Below, piece after piece: positions 34,994 through 41,645 of a stretch of 51,405 nucleotides of DNA (position 1 is the stretch's first letter; the number at the start of each line of letters is the position of its first letter). The position numbers and the translations under genes are program-made. A model generated the notes under the pieces. The model saw only the letters and a list, made by a program, of their open reading frames with translations. It searched no databases and was not told the origin of the DNA. Source of the DNA: Gemmatimonadota bacterium (GTDB taxonomy: Bacteria > Gemmatimonadota > Gemmatimonadetes > Palauibacterales > Palauibacteraceae). The stretch is from assembly GCA_020351855.1 (NCBI GenBank), contig CP070670.1, positions 778,890-830,294 on the forward strand. The letters run 5' to 3'.

Positions 34994-35284
34994 CTAGGCT
35001 TCGGTTCCGGGCGGGCTAGAGGACAGGAGCTTCTCCTGAAACTGCTGTACCTCTACCAGCCGCTGCAGCTCGGACTCCGTGTTGGCCTGCTGCTGCTCGA
35101 GCAGGGCCACCCGCTGTTCGAGCAGAGCCACGTGCTCCCCGGCCCCCTGGGCTTCTCTCATCCGCGCCACCGCCTCAGCGATCGGCTTGAGCGCGAACCG
35201 TGCCGTGAAGCCGGTGATCGGGATGAGGATCGTCAGCATTCCCATGACGATCGCGACGATCGGGACAAGGTCGATCGGCGGCAT
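34994..35284 (-). CDS. Small membrane protein with a coiled coil
   Basis: The 96-residue protein has an N-terminal hydrophobic helix (VPIVAIVMGMLTILIPITGF), a basic-amphipathic link ARFALKPIAEAVARM and a heptad-repeat coiled coil rich in Leu, Glu and Gln (HVALLEQRVALLEQQQANTE to VEVQQFQEKLL). Similar tiny proteins with LEQRV/LE-repeat coiled coils are common in the Gemmatimonadota and Acidobacteria, with no known role. It may form a membrane-attached oligomer. It ends near the ADOP operon hairpin and begins 50 bp after the DUF1028 gene stop. Confidence 0.75.
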   Translation of the reverse strand: MPPIDLVPIVAIVMGMLTILIPITGFTARFALKPIAEAVARMREAQGAGEHVALLEQRVALLEQQQANTESELQRLVEVQQFQEKLLSSSPPGTEA

Positions 35285-35334
35285 AAGCGTCCTACTCTCC
35301 GGTTATCGGGATCGGTGATGCATCCAGCCGAGCC

Positions 35335-36369
35335 CTAGCGACCCGCGGCAAGGATCCTCTCGATCGTTTCGGCATTATCCGGCAGGAGGCCCGGGCCCAC
35401 CAGACGCGGGACAAGCGTGCGCCACGCCGGCTGCAGCCGGTAGGCGCGCGCAAAGAGCGGCAGCGCCGCGTCCAGTCGCCCCGTCGAGGTCAGAAGCACC
35501 GCATGCCAGAAGACGGGTTCCGCCCGGCCGGGAAGCAGCTCGCTCGCCCGCTCGTACGCCTGCCGGGCCCGATCCATCTCGCCCGCGGCCCAATGTTCGT
35601 CGGCCTCGCTCATGTGCCGGTATGCCCGAGCCACGGTCAGCACGCGGCGGAGCTCCACGAGCGGCTCCGGATGGTCCTCGATCCGCAGGTCGTAGAGGCG
35701 GTCCTTCCAGGAGCGCCCGGTCGGCTGCGCCGCGACCACGAGCAGCGCGGCGCTCTGCTTGCCCCGGATGTCACCGCCCTCCGCCTGCGCGGCTTCGAGC
35801 GCCGACATCAGCCGCTCCGCCAGGTCGCCGTCGCTCTCCGTATAGGCCCGGTGCATGGCATCACACACCGTGGGGGCAGCCATCAGGTTAGCCTGGATGG
35901 TCATTCCGGGTTCGGATCGGTCACAGGCCTCCGGTATCGCCATCTCTCCCGTGTACACGGCTGCCCGACCCGAGGCATCCACCATCCCCACCTGCCGGAC
36001 GGCGGGACTCGGATCGGCGGCCACGAGCCCGGCCAGCGCCTCGGCGGCGCTCTTCCCTGTCCGCATCAGCTCGAGCCCCAACGCTCCGTAGGAGGGCTCC
36101 ACGAAGGATTGCGTGGCCACCGCCCCGACCCCGCTCTCCGCCCACGGTACGACCGAGCCCACCGAGAACCAGTGCGACTGGACGGCGACGCCCAGCTCGC
36201 CGCTGACCGGATCGCGCGCCACGATCGAGTAGGTGGATACGGGTCGGCCCGCCCGGTCGCGGTTCCACCCCTCATCCTCACTCGCGGCGGGCTGCGCCGC
36301 ACCCTCGCTCGTCACCAGGCCTCCCGCCAGCAACAGCAGGACGGACTCCAGACCGCGCGCTCGCCTCAT
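35335..36369 (-). CDS. DUF1028 (Ntn-hydrolase-like) protein with a C-terminal tetratricopeptide region
   Basis: The 344-residue protein has a signal-like N-terminus (RGLESVLLLLAGGLVTSEGA), so it is probably exported. Residues about 45-255 match DUF1028: TYSIVARDPVSGELGVAVQS, PWAESGVGAVATQSFVEPSY, TIQANLMAAPTVCDAM and GGDIRGKQSAALLVV. That domain has a proteasome-like Ntn fold whose activity is undetermined. Residues about 265-340 resemble TPR helices (EADEHWAAGEMDRARQAYER, PVFWHAVLLTSTGRLDAALP). The ATG overlaps the hydrolase stop (ATGA). The frame continues upstream into the hydrolase gene but is only a shadow there. Confidence 0.87.
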   Translation of the reverse strand: MRRARGLESVLLLLAGGLVTSEGAAQPAASEDEGWNRDRAGRPVSTYSIVARDPVSGELGVAVQSHWFSVGSVVPWAESGVGAVATQSFVEPSYGALGLELMRTGKSAAEALAGLVAADPSPAVRQVGMVDASGRAAVYTGEMAIPEACDRSEPGMTIQANLMAAPTVCDAMHRAYTESDGDLAERLMSALEAAQAEGGDIRGKQSAALLVVAAQPTGRSWKDRLYDLRIEDHPEPLVELRRVLTVARAYRHMSEADEHWAAGEMDRARQAYERASELLPGRAEPVFWHAVLLTSTGRLDAALPLFARAYRLQPAWRTLVPRLVGPGLLPDNAETIERILAAGR

Positions 36370-37190
36370 GGCCTGCCTCCCCGATCTGCTTGAGTTCGCT
36401 GCTCCAGCCACCCGTTCAGAATACTCAGCAGGTCCAGGTTCGGGGCCAGAAGGCACCCGTGCCCGTGACCTTCCAGGACCTGCAGCGTCGAGTCCGGAAT
36501 CCGAGCCGCCATATACTGGGCCTGCTCCACGGAGGGCACCAGATGATCCCGATCGGCAGCGAGCAGCAGGGTCGGCGCCCGGAGCTTCCCCAGCCGGTCT
36601 CGCACATCGTACTCCTTGAGAATCCGGAGACGGTTGAGATAGCCGAGCCGCGTCGTGCCGGCCGTCAGCTCCAGAAACTTCCTCAGCTCGTCTCGGTGCG
36701 TGTACCGCGAGTGCATGCGCGAGGCGGTCAGCCGCCTCACCAGGGCCATGGTCCTCCAGGGAAACGTCCGGATCCACCCGATCGCCAGCCTGAGGCGCAG
36801 CTGGGGAGTGAAGTACGGGAAGGTGTTGAGGACGATCAGCCGCTCCACCAGCTCGGGCCGGGCGAGCGCGAAGGAGAGCGACAGGGCTCCCCCGAACGAC
36901 TCGCCGAACACGGTCACCGGCCCACCGCCGGGCGAGAGCTCGGTCACCACGGCCTCGAGATCGTCCACCAGCTCGGCCATGTGCGTGGCGACGTCCCGAA
37001 GGGTGTACGTCGCGATCCGGTAGGCACCAGCGAGGGACGGGATCTGTCGGTAGAAGAGGAGACCGGTCCCGTCCATACCCGGGACGTACACGAACGGGGG
37101 GCCCTCGCCCACGATCGAGAGGCGAGAGTCGTGGGTCGCGTCGGCGGTCCGAGCCGCCGGCCCGGGCGCGCAGGGCTCGCGTCTGGACAC
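36366..37190 (-). CDS. Alpha/beta hydrolase
   Basis: The 274-residue enzyme shows the alpha/beta-hydrolase fold: oxyanion region VYVPGMDGTGLLFYRQ, nucleophile elbow VFGESFGGAL, acid in LLLAADRDHLVPS and catalytic His in LEGHGHGCLLAPN. No signal peptide is present. The GMDGTG variant of the HG box occurs in esterase and acyltransferase-like members. It is coupled to DUF1028 by an ATGA overlap and shares a divergent promoter region of 50 bp with the hexapeptide transferase. The start is a GTG with GGAGG somewhat far upstream. Substrate unknown. Confidence 0.85.
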   Translation of the reverse strand: MSRREPCAPGPAARTADATHDSRLSIVGEGPPFVYVPGMDGTGLLFYRQIPSLAGAYRIATYTLRDVATHMAELVDDLEAVVTELSPGGGPVTVFGESFGGALSLSFALARPELVERLIVLNTFPYFTPQLRLRLAIGWIRTFPWRTMALVRRLTASRMHSRYTHRDELRKFLELTAGTTRLGYLNRLRILKEYDVRDRLGKLRAPTLLLAADRDHLVPSVEQAQYMAARIPDSTLQVLEGHGHGCLLAPNLDLLSILNGWLEQRTQADRGGRP

Positions 37191-37240
37191 GTGGGGGGCC
37201 GACCTCCTTACATTTCCGTCATGTTGCTGTCCGGAGCATC

Positions 37241-38002
37241 ATGTCGCTGATGGGAAGCCGCTCCCGGAAGATCGGCCGCGCCGTCTGGACCGTCTGGTCC
37301 GGCTTCGTGGTGGAAAGCATCATCTTCGCTGCCTCGGTGCTGCCGGCCGTGCTGTTCTGGGCATGGCACTTCCGCTGGCCCTATCCGTCGAACGGCGTAC
37401 GGATCTTCGTCCTCGCCCTCGCCTTCGTGCCGGCCTACCTGCTCTTCGCCTTCGGCCTCATGGTGTTCTCGGCCCTCATCACCCGGCTGCTCGGGTGGCG
37501 CAGTCCGCCCGACACGGAGATGCGGATCGGCGACCTCGAGTGGCCGCTCCTTCGCTGGACCCGATACATGGTCTCCCAGCACATCGTACGGCTCTTTGCG
37601 GGCGCCTTCTACCGTTCCACGCCTGTCTGGTCCTTCTATCTGAAGCTGGACGGCGCCCGGCTGGGGCGCGGGGTGTTCGTGAACAGCCTCGCCCTGATGG
37701 ACCACAACCTTCTCGACTTCGGAGACTACGTGGTGATCGGCTCCGACGTCCACCTCTCCGGCCACACGGTGGAGGCCGGCGTCGTGAAAACGGGCTGGGT
37801 TCGCCTGGGGAACGGGGTCACCGTGGGGACGGGCAGCGTCATCGGAATCGGTGTCACGGTCGGGGAGAACACGCAGGTGGGCGCCCTCAGCGTGGTCCCC
37901 AAGCATCGACGCCTGGAGGCGAACGCGACGTACGTAGGCGTGCCGGTCCGGCGGATCGACGCGCCGGAGGCGGCGGCCCAGACCGCGCTCGGTCCCCCCT
38001 AG
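37241..38002 (+). CDS. Membrane-anchored left-handed beta-helix (hexapeptide-repeat) transferase-like protein
   Basis: This 253-residue protein has two TM helices (about residues 20-80) and then a hexapeptide-repeat domain from about 135 (YLKLDGARLGRGVFVN, DFGDYVVIGSDVHLSGH, VRLGNGVTVGTGSVIGIGVT, GENTQVGALSVVPKHRRL). The repeats resemble the C-terminal beta-helix of large Pls/PatB-like acyltransferase proteins found beside adenylating enzymes, where it is fused to membrane domains. Acyl or amino-acyl transfer is likely but unproven. The usual catalytic His could be in SGHTVEAGV. The ATG has GGAG four bases upstream. It is divergent from the alpha/beta hydrolase. Confidence 0.78.
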   Translation: MSLMGSRSRKIGRAVWTVWSGFVVESIIFAASVLPAVLFWAWHFRWPYPSNGVRIFVLALAFVPAYLLFAFGLMVFSALITRLLGWRSPPDTEMRIGDLEWPLLRWTRYMVSQHIVRLFAGAFYRSTPVWSFYLKLDGARLGRGVFVNSLALMDHNLLDFGDYVVIGSDVHLSGHTVEAGVVKTGWVRLGNGVTVGTGSVIGIGVTVGENTQVGALSVVPKHRRLEANATYVGVPVRRIDAPEAAAQTALGPP

Positions 38003-38126
38003 GAGCTCGACAGCCCCCAGGGGATCCGGGCTTCGCGGTCCACCGGTCGAGGCAGCTCAGGGACGGCGCCCGGCGAACCGCACGGCCCACCCACCTGCCG
38101 TCGTGGCCAGCCCGGTCCCAATCGTC

Positions 38127-38963
38127 CTACGGCCCCGGCTTCCGCGCCCGCACGAAGGCCGACATGAACTTCCCATCGACGAGCGGCGCGATGGTCTCCG
38201 CATCCAGGCCGGCCTCCGCGAGAAGATCGGCCGCGTCACTCACCCGGTAAATCCGCGTGGGCTCGATCTGGACCGCGGTGAACCCGGCCTCCTCGAGCAG
38301 GCGTGCATACTCCTCCTCCTCGAGCGCGCCCGCCACGCAACCAGCCCACAGCTCCACGCTCCGCCGCAGCGGCCCCGGCACGGCTCCGCGCACGACGATG
38401 TCAGAGACCGCGAAGCGACCGCCGGGCCGAAGCACCCGAAAGGCCTCGGCCAGGACCCGCGGCTTGTCGGCGGAGAGGTTGATGACGCAGTTCGAGATCA
38501 CCACGTCCACGCTCTCATCCGGAAGGGGGATCGCCTCGATCTCGCCCTTCAGGAACTCGACGTTCGCTACGCCGGCCTTCCGCTGGTTTTCCCGCGCGAG
38601 CTCGAGCATCTCGTCGGTCATATCGAGCCCGTACGCCTTTCCCGAAGAGCCGACCCGCCGGGCCGATAGCAGCACATCGATCCCGCCGCCCGATCCCAGA
38701 TCGAGCACCGTCTGCCCAGGCTCGAGCGCCGCAAGAGCCGTCGGGTTGCCGCAGCCGAGCGAGGCGAGTACGGCCGCGTCAGGCAGTGAACCGGCCTCCT
38801 CTGCCGAGTAGAGGTTCGAGGTGATCGGGTTCTCCGCCGGCGCGCTGCCCCCGCAGGCTCCCCCCGACACGCCACCGCAGCACCCGACGCTGCCTCGTGA
38901 GACCTCCGTCGCCGCGGTGGCGTACCGTTTCCGAACGACCTCCCTGATATCCGACCCGCTCAT
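38127..38963 (-). CDS. arsM: Arsenite S-adenosylmethionine methyltransferase
   Basis: The 278-residue enzyme methylates As(III) to volatile or less retained forms. The SAM motif is VLDLGSGGGIDVLLSARRVG, preceded by the ArsM hallmark SLGCGNPTALAALEPGQTVL. Catalytic cysteines align with C159 in SNCVINLSADKPRVL and C209 in WAGCVAGAL. A third candidate lies in the Cys/Gly-rich N-terminal stretch VGCCGGVSGGACGGSAPAEN, which precedes the family motif PITSNLYS. It overlaps the arsR stop by ATGA, so both are one transcript under arsenical control. No ArsB/Acr3 pump or ArsC reductase is nearby. Confidence 0.95.
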   Translation of the reverse strand: MSGSDIREVVRKRYATAATEVSRGSVGCCGGVSGGACGGSAPAENPITSNLYSAEEAGSLPDAAVLASLGCGNPTALAALEPGQTVLDLGSGGGIDVLLSARRVGSSGKAYGLDMTDEMLELARENQRKAGVANVEFLKGEIEAIPLPDESVDVVISNCVINLSADKPRVLAEAFRVLRPGGRFAVSDIVVRGAVPGPLRRSVELWAGCVAGALEEEEYARLLEEAGFTAVQIEPTRIYRVSDAADLLAEAGLDAETIAPLVDGKFMSAFVRARKPGP

Positions 38964-39292
38964 CGCTCCTCCTTCGCAACCGGCTCCGGGCAGCACGCTG
39001 CCTGCGCCTGCCAAGCCGCCTGACCACTCGCCTCCCGCCACGACGCCAGGGCCTCTGCCAGGTCCCCCATCGCCTCCTCGTTGAGCGAGTAGAAGATCCA
39101 CTTCCCCTTCCGGGCCGGAACCACCAGGCCCGCGTCTCGGAGCGTCTTCAGGTGGAACGACAGCAACGGCTGCTTCGCGCCGACCTCGGTCGCCAGGTCG
39201 CACACGCACAGCGGCCCTCCCGAAAGGAGACGCACGACCTGCAGCCTCTTGCCATCGCCCAGCGCCTTGAACGCCTTCGCTAAGCCCCTCAT
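38960..39292 (-). CDS. arsR: ArsR-family arsenical-responsive repressor
   Basis: The 110-residue winged-helix protein has the As(III) site C29-V-C31-D-L in the alpha3 region (GGPLCVCDLATEVGAKQPLL), a recognition helix QPLLSFHLKTLRDAGLV and the wing RKGKWIFYSLNEEAM. A further vicinal pair C100-C101 near the C-terminus recalls ArsR types that bind arsenic there. The ATG at 39292 has GGAGG five bases upstream. Upstream in-frame Met codons at 39343, 39346 and 39397 lie in or before the -10 element of its own promoter and cannot be used from that transcript. It controls arsR-arsM. Confidence 0.93.
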   Translation of the reverse strand: MRGLAKAFKALGDGKRLQVVRLLSGGPLCVCDLATEVGAKQPLLSFHLKTLRDAGLVVPARKGKWIFYSLNEEAMGDLAEALASWREASGQAAWQAQAACCPEPVAKEER

Positions 39293-39341
39293 GCCTGCCT
39301 CCAGCGCTGCTGCCTTCACCGCTGCTCCAAGAGCCCGCTCC

Positions 39342-39370
39342 ATCATATAAAGGTTTGTTGATTTGTCAAC
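39342..39370 (-). promoter_or_regulatory. arsR promoter with operator dyad
   Basis: On the minus strand TTGACA (39364-39369) and TATGAT (39342-39347) are 16 bp apart, giving a start near 39335 and a leader of about 43 nt. A dyad GTTGA-TTTG-TCAAC (39357-39370) overlaps the -35 element, a plausible ArsR operator. The region is AT-rich compared with its surroundings. Confidence 0.7.
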
Positions 39371-39378
39371 CTCCAGGG

Positions 39379-39415
39379 TTGCATGGTTATGCGCCATAGA
39401 TCTATATATATGCGA
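39379..39415 (+). promoter_or_regulatory. arg operon promoter with possible ArgR box, leaderless start
   Basis: TTGCAT (39379-39384) and TATATA (39403-39408) are 18 bp apart. The argC ATG at 39415 is only 6 bp after the -10 element and has no Shine-Dalgarno, so the transcript is probably leaderless. Between them GCAT-GGTT-ATGC (39381-39392) is an inverted repeat similar to ArgR half-sites, positioned to block RNA polymerase. The operon encodes its own ArgR. Confidence 0.55.
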
Positions 39416-40443
39416 TGAAAAGGGTCAGCGTCATCGGAGCGTCCGGGTACGCCGGGGGTGAGCTCGTGCGGTGGCTGCACAGCCATCCCGAGGTGGAGAT
39501 CGCGTATCTGGTAGCCGACACCCGTGCCGGGGAAGCGGTGGATTCCGTTTGGCCATCCCTCCGGAAGTTGAGTTCGGGCTCCATGTCCAGCCTGGACCCA
39601 CAAGAGATCGCGTCCGCCTCCGATCTGGTCTTCACCGCCCTTCCCGCCGGAGCCGCGGTGCAAGTCATCGAGCTCCTGCTCGCGGAAGGCACTCGCGTGG
39701 TCGACCTGGGCCCGGACTTCCGACTCCAGGATGTGGCGAGCTACGCGCGCTGGTATGGTCGTGAGCATGACGCACCGGAACTCGTGGCGGAGGCCGTATA
39801 CGGCATCCCGGAGTTGCATGCCGAGATGATCAGAGCGGCCCGGCTGGTGGCCAACCCCGGCTGCTATCCCACCGTGGTGACGCTGGCGCTGGATGCGCTG
39901 CTGCGGGATGGCCTGGTGGGTGAGCCGATCATCGTCGATGCCAAGTCCGGCGTCTCGGGAGCCGGGCGGTCGGCATCGCGAGACACGTCTTTCAGCGAGC
40001 TGGAGGGCAACTTCCGTCCCTACGCGGTGGGAACGCATCGCCACACGCCCGAGATCGAACAGTCGCTTGCGAACTCGGGAACGAGTCCACGGGTGTTCTT
40101 CGCCCCGCACCTCGCACCGATGACGAGAGGGATCCTCGCGTCCTGCTACTTCGAGCCCCTTGAACCGGTCGGTCAGACGGAGATGATCGCTCTGCTGCGA
40201 GCGGCCTATGCGGAGAGCCCCTTTGTGCGCGTGCTGGATGGCCTGCCCGAAACGAAGGCAACCTTCGCCTCGAACTTCTGCGACCTCACGGTTCGGGTCG
40301 ACGAGCGGACCGGCCGGGCCACGGCGATCGGGGCCATCGACAACCTCGGGAAGGGTGCAGCGGGGCAGGCAGTCCAGAACATGAACCTGATGTTCGGTTT
40401 CGAGCAGACGGCTGGCCTGTGGACGGCACCGGTGTATCCGTGA
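39415..40443 (+). CDS. argC: N-acetyl-gamma-glutamyl-phosphate reductase
   Basis: The 342-residue enzyme makes N-acetylglutamate semialdehyde with NADPH, step three of arginine synthesis. It has the Rossmann start RVSVIGASGYAGGELVRWL, the active-site Cys in ARLVANPGCYPTVVTLALDA, and conserved SGVSGAGRSASRDTSF, GTHRHTPEIEQ and FAPHLAPMTRGILAS. Length is normal for the bacterial type. It is first in a six-gene operon and begins almost at the predicted transcription start. Its TGA overlaps the argJ GTG. Confidence 0.97.
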   Translation: MKRVSVIGASGYAGGELVRWLHSHPEVEIAYLVADTRAGEAVDSVWPSLRKLSSGSMSSLDPQEIASASDLVFTALPAGAAVQVIELLLAEGTRVVDLGPDFRLQDVASYARWYGREHDAPELVAEAVYGIPELHAEMIRAARLVANPGCYPTVVTLALDALLRDGLVGEPIIVDAKSGVSGAGRSASRDTSFSELEGNFRPYAVGTHRHTPEIEQSLANSGTSPRVFFAPHLAPMTRGILASCYFEPLEPVGQTEMIALLRAAYAESPFVRVLDGLPETKATFASNFCDLTVRVDERTGRATAIGAIDNLGKGAAGQAVQNMNLMFGFEQTAGLWTAPVYP

Positions 40444-41645
40444 CGGACAGGGGGATCACCGTTCCGCTCGGCTTTCGCGCCGCCGGCATTCACAGCGGCA
40501 TCAAGCGCCGCCGGGCCGACCTGGCGATCGTCGCTTCCGACTTCCCCTGCGCGGTGGCGGGGGTGTTTACGACCAACCGCGTGAAGGCCGCTCCCGTTCG
40601 GTACAGCCTGGAGGTCGTGGGACGGGGCCAGGCGCAGGCGATCGTCGCCAACAGCGGAAACGCGAACGCGTGCACCGGCGCGCAAGGACAGAGGGATGCG
40701 GCGGAGATGGCGAGGCTGGCGGCCGAGGCGCTCGCAATCCGGCCGCAGGAGGTCCTGGTCGCCTCTACCGGCATTATCGGCCAGCCACTGCCGATGGAAG
40801 CCCTGCGGACCGGCATCCCCAGGGCGTGCGCCCAGCTGGAGCGCGCCGGCGCGCCGGCCGCGGAGGCCATCCTGACGACGGACTCCGGACCCAAGACCGC
40901 CTCGACGACCCTCGAGGTTGGCGGTTCGGAGCTGCGAATCGGAGGGATGGCCAAGGGAGCAGGGATGATCCATCCTCGGCTCGCAACCACGCTCTGCTTC
41001 CTCACCACCGACGCGACGGTCTCGCCGGACTGTCTGGACGCGGTGCTGCGCGGAGCCGTTGCTCGGTCCTTCAACCGCATCACGGTGGATGGGGACACGA
41101 GCACCAACGACTGCATCCTGATCCTCGCCAACGGCGCGGCGGGCGGCGACCCGATCACGGGCGGGGCTGCTCTGGGACGTTTCGAGGCCAGCCTCCACGA
41201 GGTGACGTCCGATCTCGCCGAACAGATCGTCCGGGACGGCGAGGGGGCCACGAAGGTGGTGGAGATCCGAGTAACCGGAGCCGCCAGCGACGCCGACGCG
41301 GAACGGGTGGCCTACCGCCTGGCCAACTCGCTGCTGGTGAAGACGGCGCTCCACGGAGCGGAACCGAACTGGGGGCGCATGATGGCCGCTTTGGGCAGTG
41401 CCCATGCCGAGGTCTCGGAAGACCTTGTTCAGATCCACATCGGCTCCGCGCACGTCGTGCGCAACGGGCTTGGGGTCGCCGACTCGCTGAGCGCTGCCAC
41501 CGCCGAGCTGCTCGGCACCGAGGTCGACCTGCATATCGAGCTCGGCCTGGGCGAGGGAGAGGCCGCCGTCTTGACCTGCGATCTGTCGGAGGAATACGTG
41601 CGAATCAACGGCTCCTACGCCGCCGAGTCGGGCGTCGTCTCGTGA
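40440..41645 (+). CDS. argJ: Bifunctional ornithine acetyltransferase / N-acetylglutamate synthase
   Basis: The 401-residue ArgJ is an Ntn-type protein that self-cleaves into alpha and beta chains at the conserved site GMIHPRLATTLCFLTTDA; the new N-terminal nucleophile is T183. Oxyanion residues are in STGIIGQP, and the C-terminus ends NGSYAAESGVVS, near the family's usual terminal Ser/Thr. ArgJ transfers the acetyl group from acetylornithine to glutamate, so a separate ArgA/ArgE is not required. The GTG start overlaps the argC stop (GTGA), and its own TGA overlaps the argBD GTG. No clear Shine-Dalgarno is present, so translation is likely coupled to argC. Confidence 0.96.
   Translation: MTDRGITVPLGFRAAGIHSGIKRRRADLAIVASDFPCAVAGVFTTNRVKAAPVRYSLEVVGRGQAQAIVANSGNANACTGAQGQRDAAEMARLAAEALAIRPQEVLVASTGIIGQPLPMEALRTGIPRACAQLERAGAPAAEAILTTDSGPKTASTTLEVGGSELRIGGMAKGAGMIHPRLATTLCFLTTDATVSPDCLDAVLRGAVARSFNRITVDGDTSTNDCILILANGAAGGDPITGGAALGRFEASLHEVTSDLAEQIVRDGEGATKVVEIRVTGAASDADAERVAYRLANSLLVKTALHGAEPNWGRMMAALGSAHAEVSEDLVQIHIGSAHVVRNGLGVADSLSAATAELLGTEVDLHIELGLGEGEAAVLTCDLSEEYVRINGSYAAESGVVS

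Noticed and set aside
40440..41641. Upstream extension of the argBD frame into argJ
   Set aside because: It runs in a shadow frame of argJ; the GTG in the argJ stop gives a normal kinase N-terminus.
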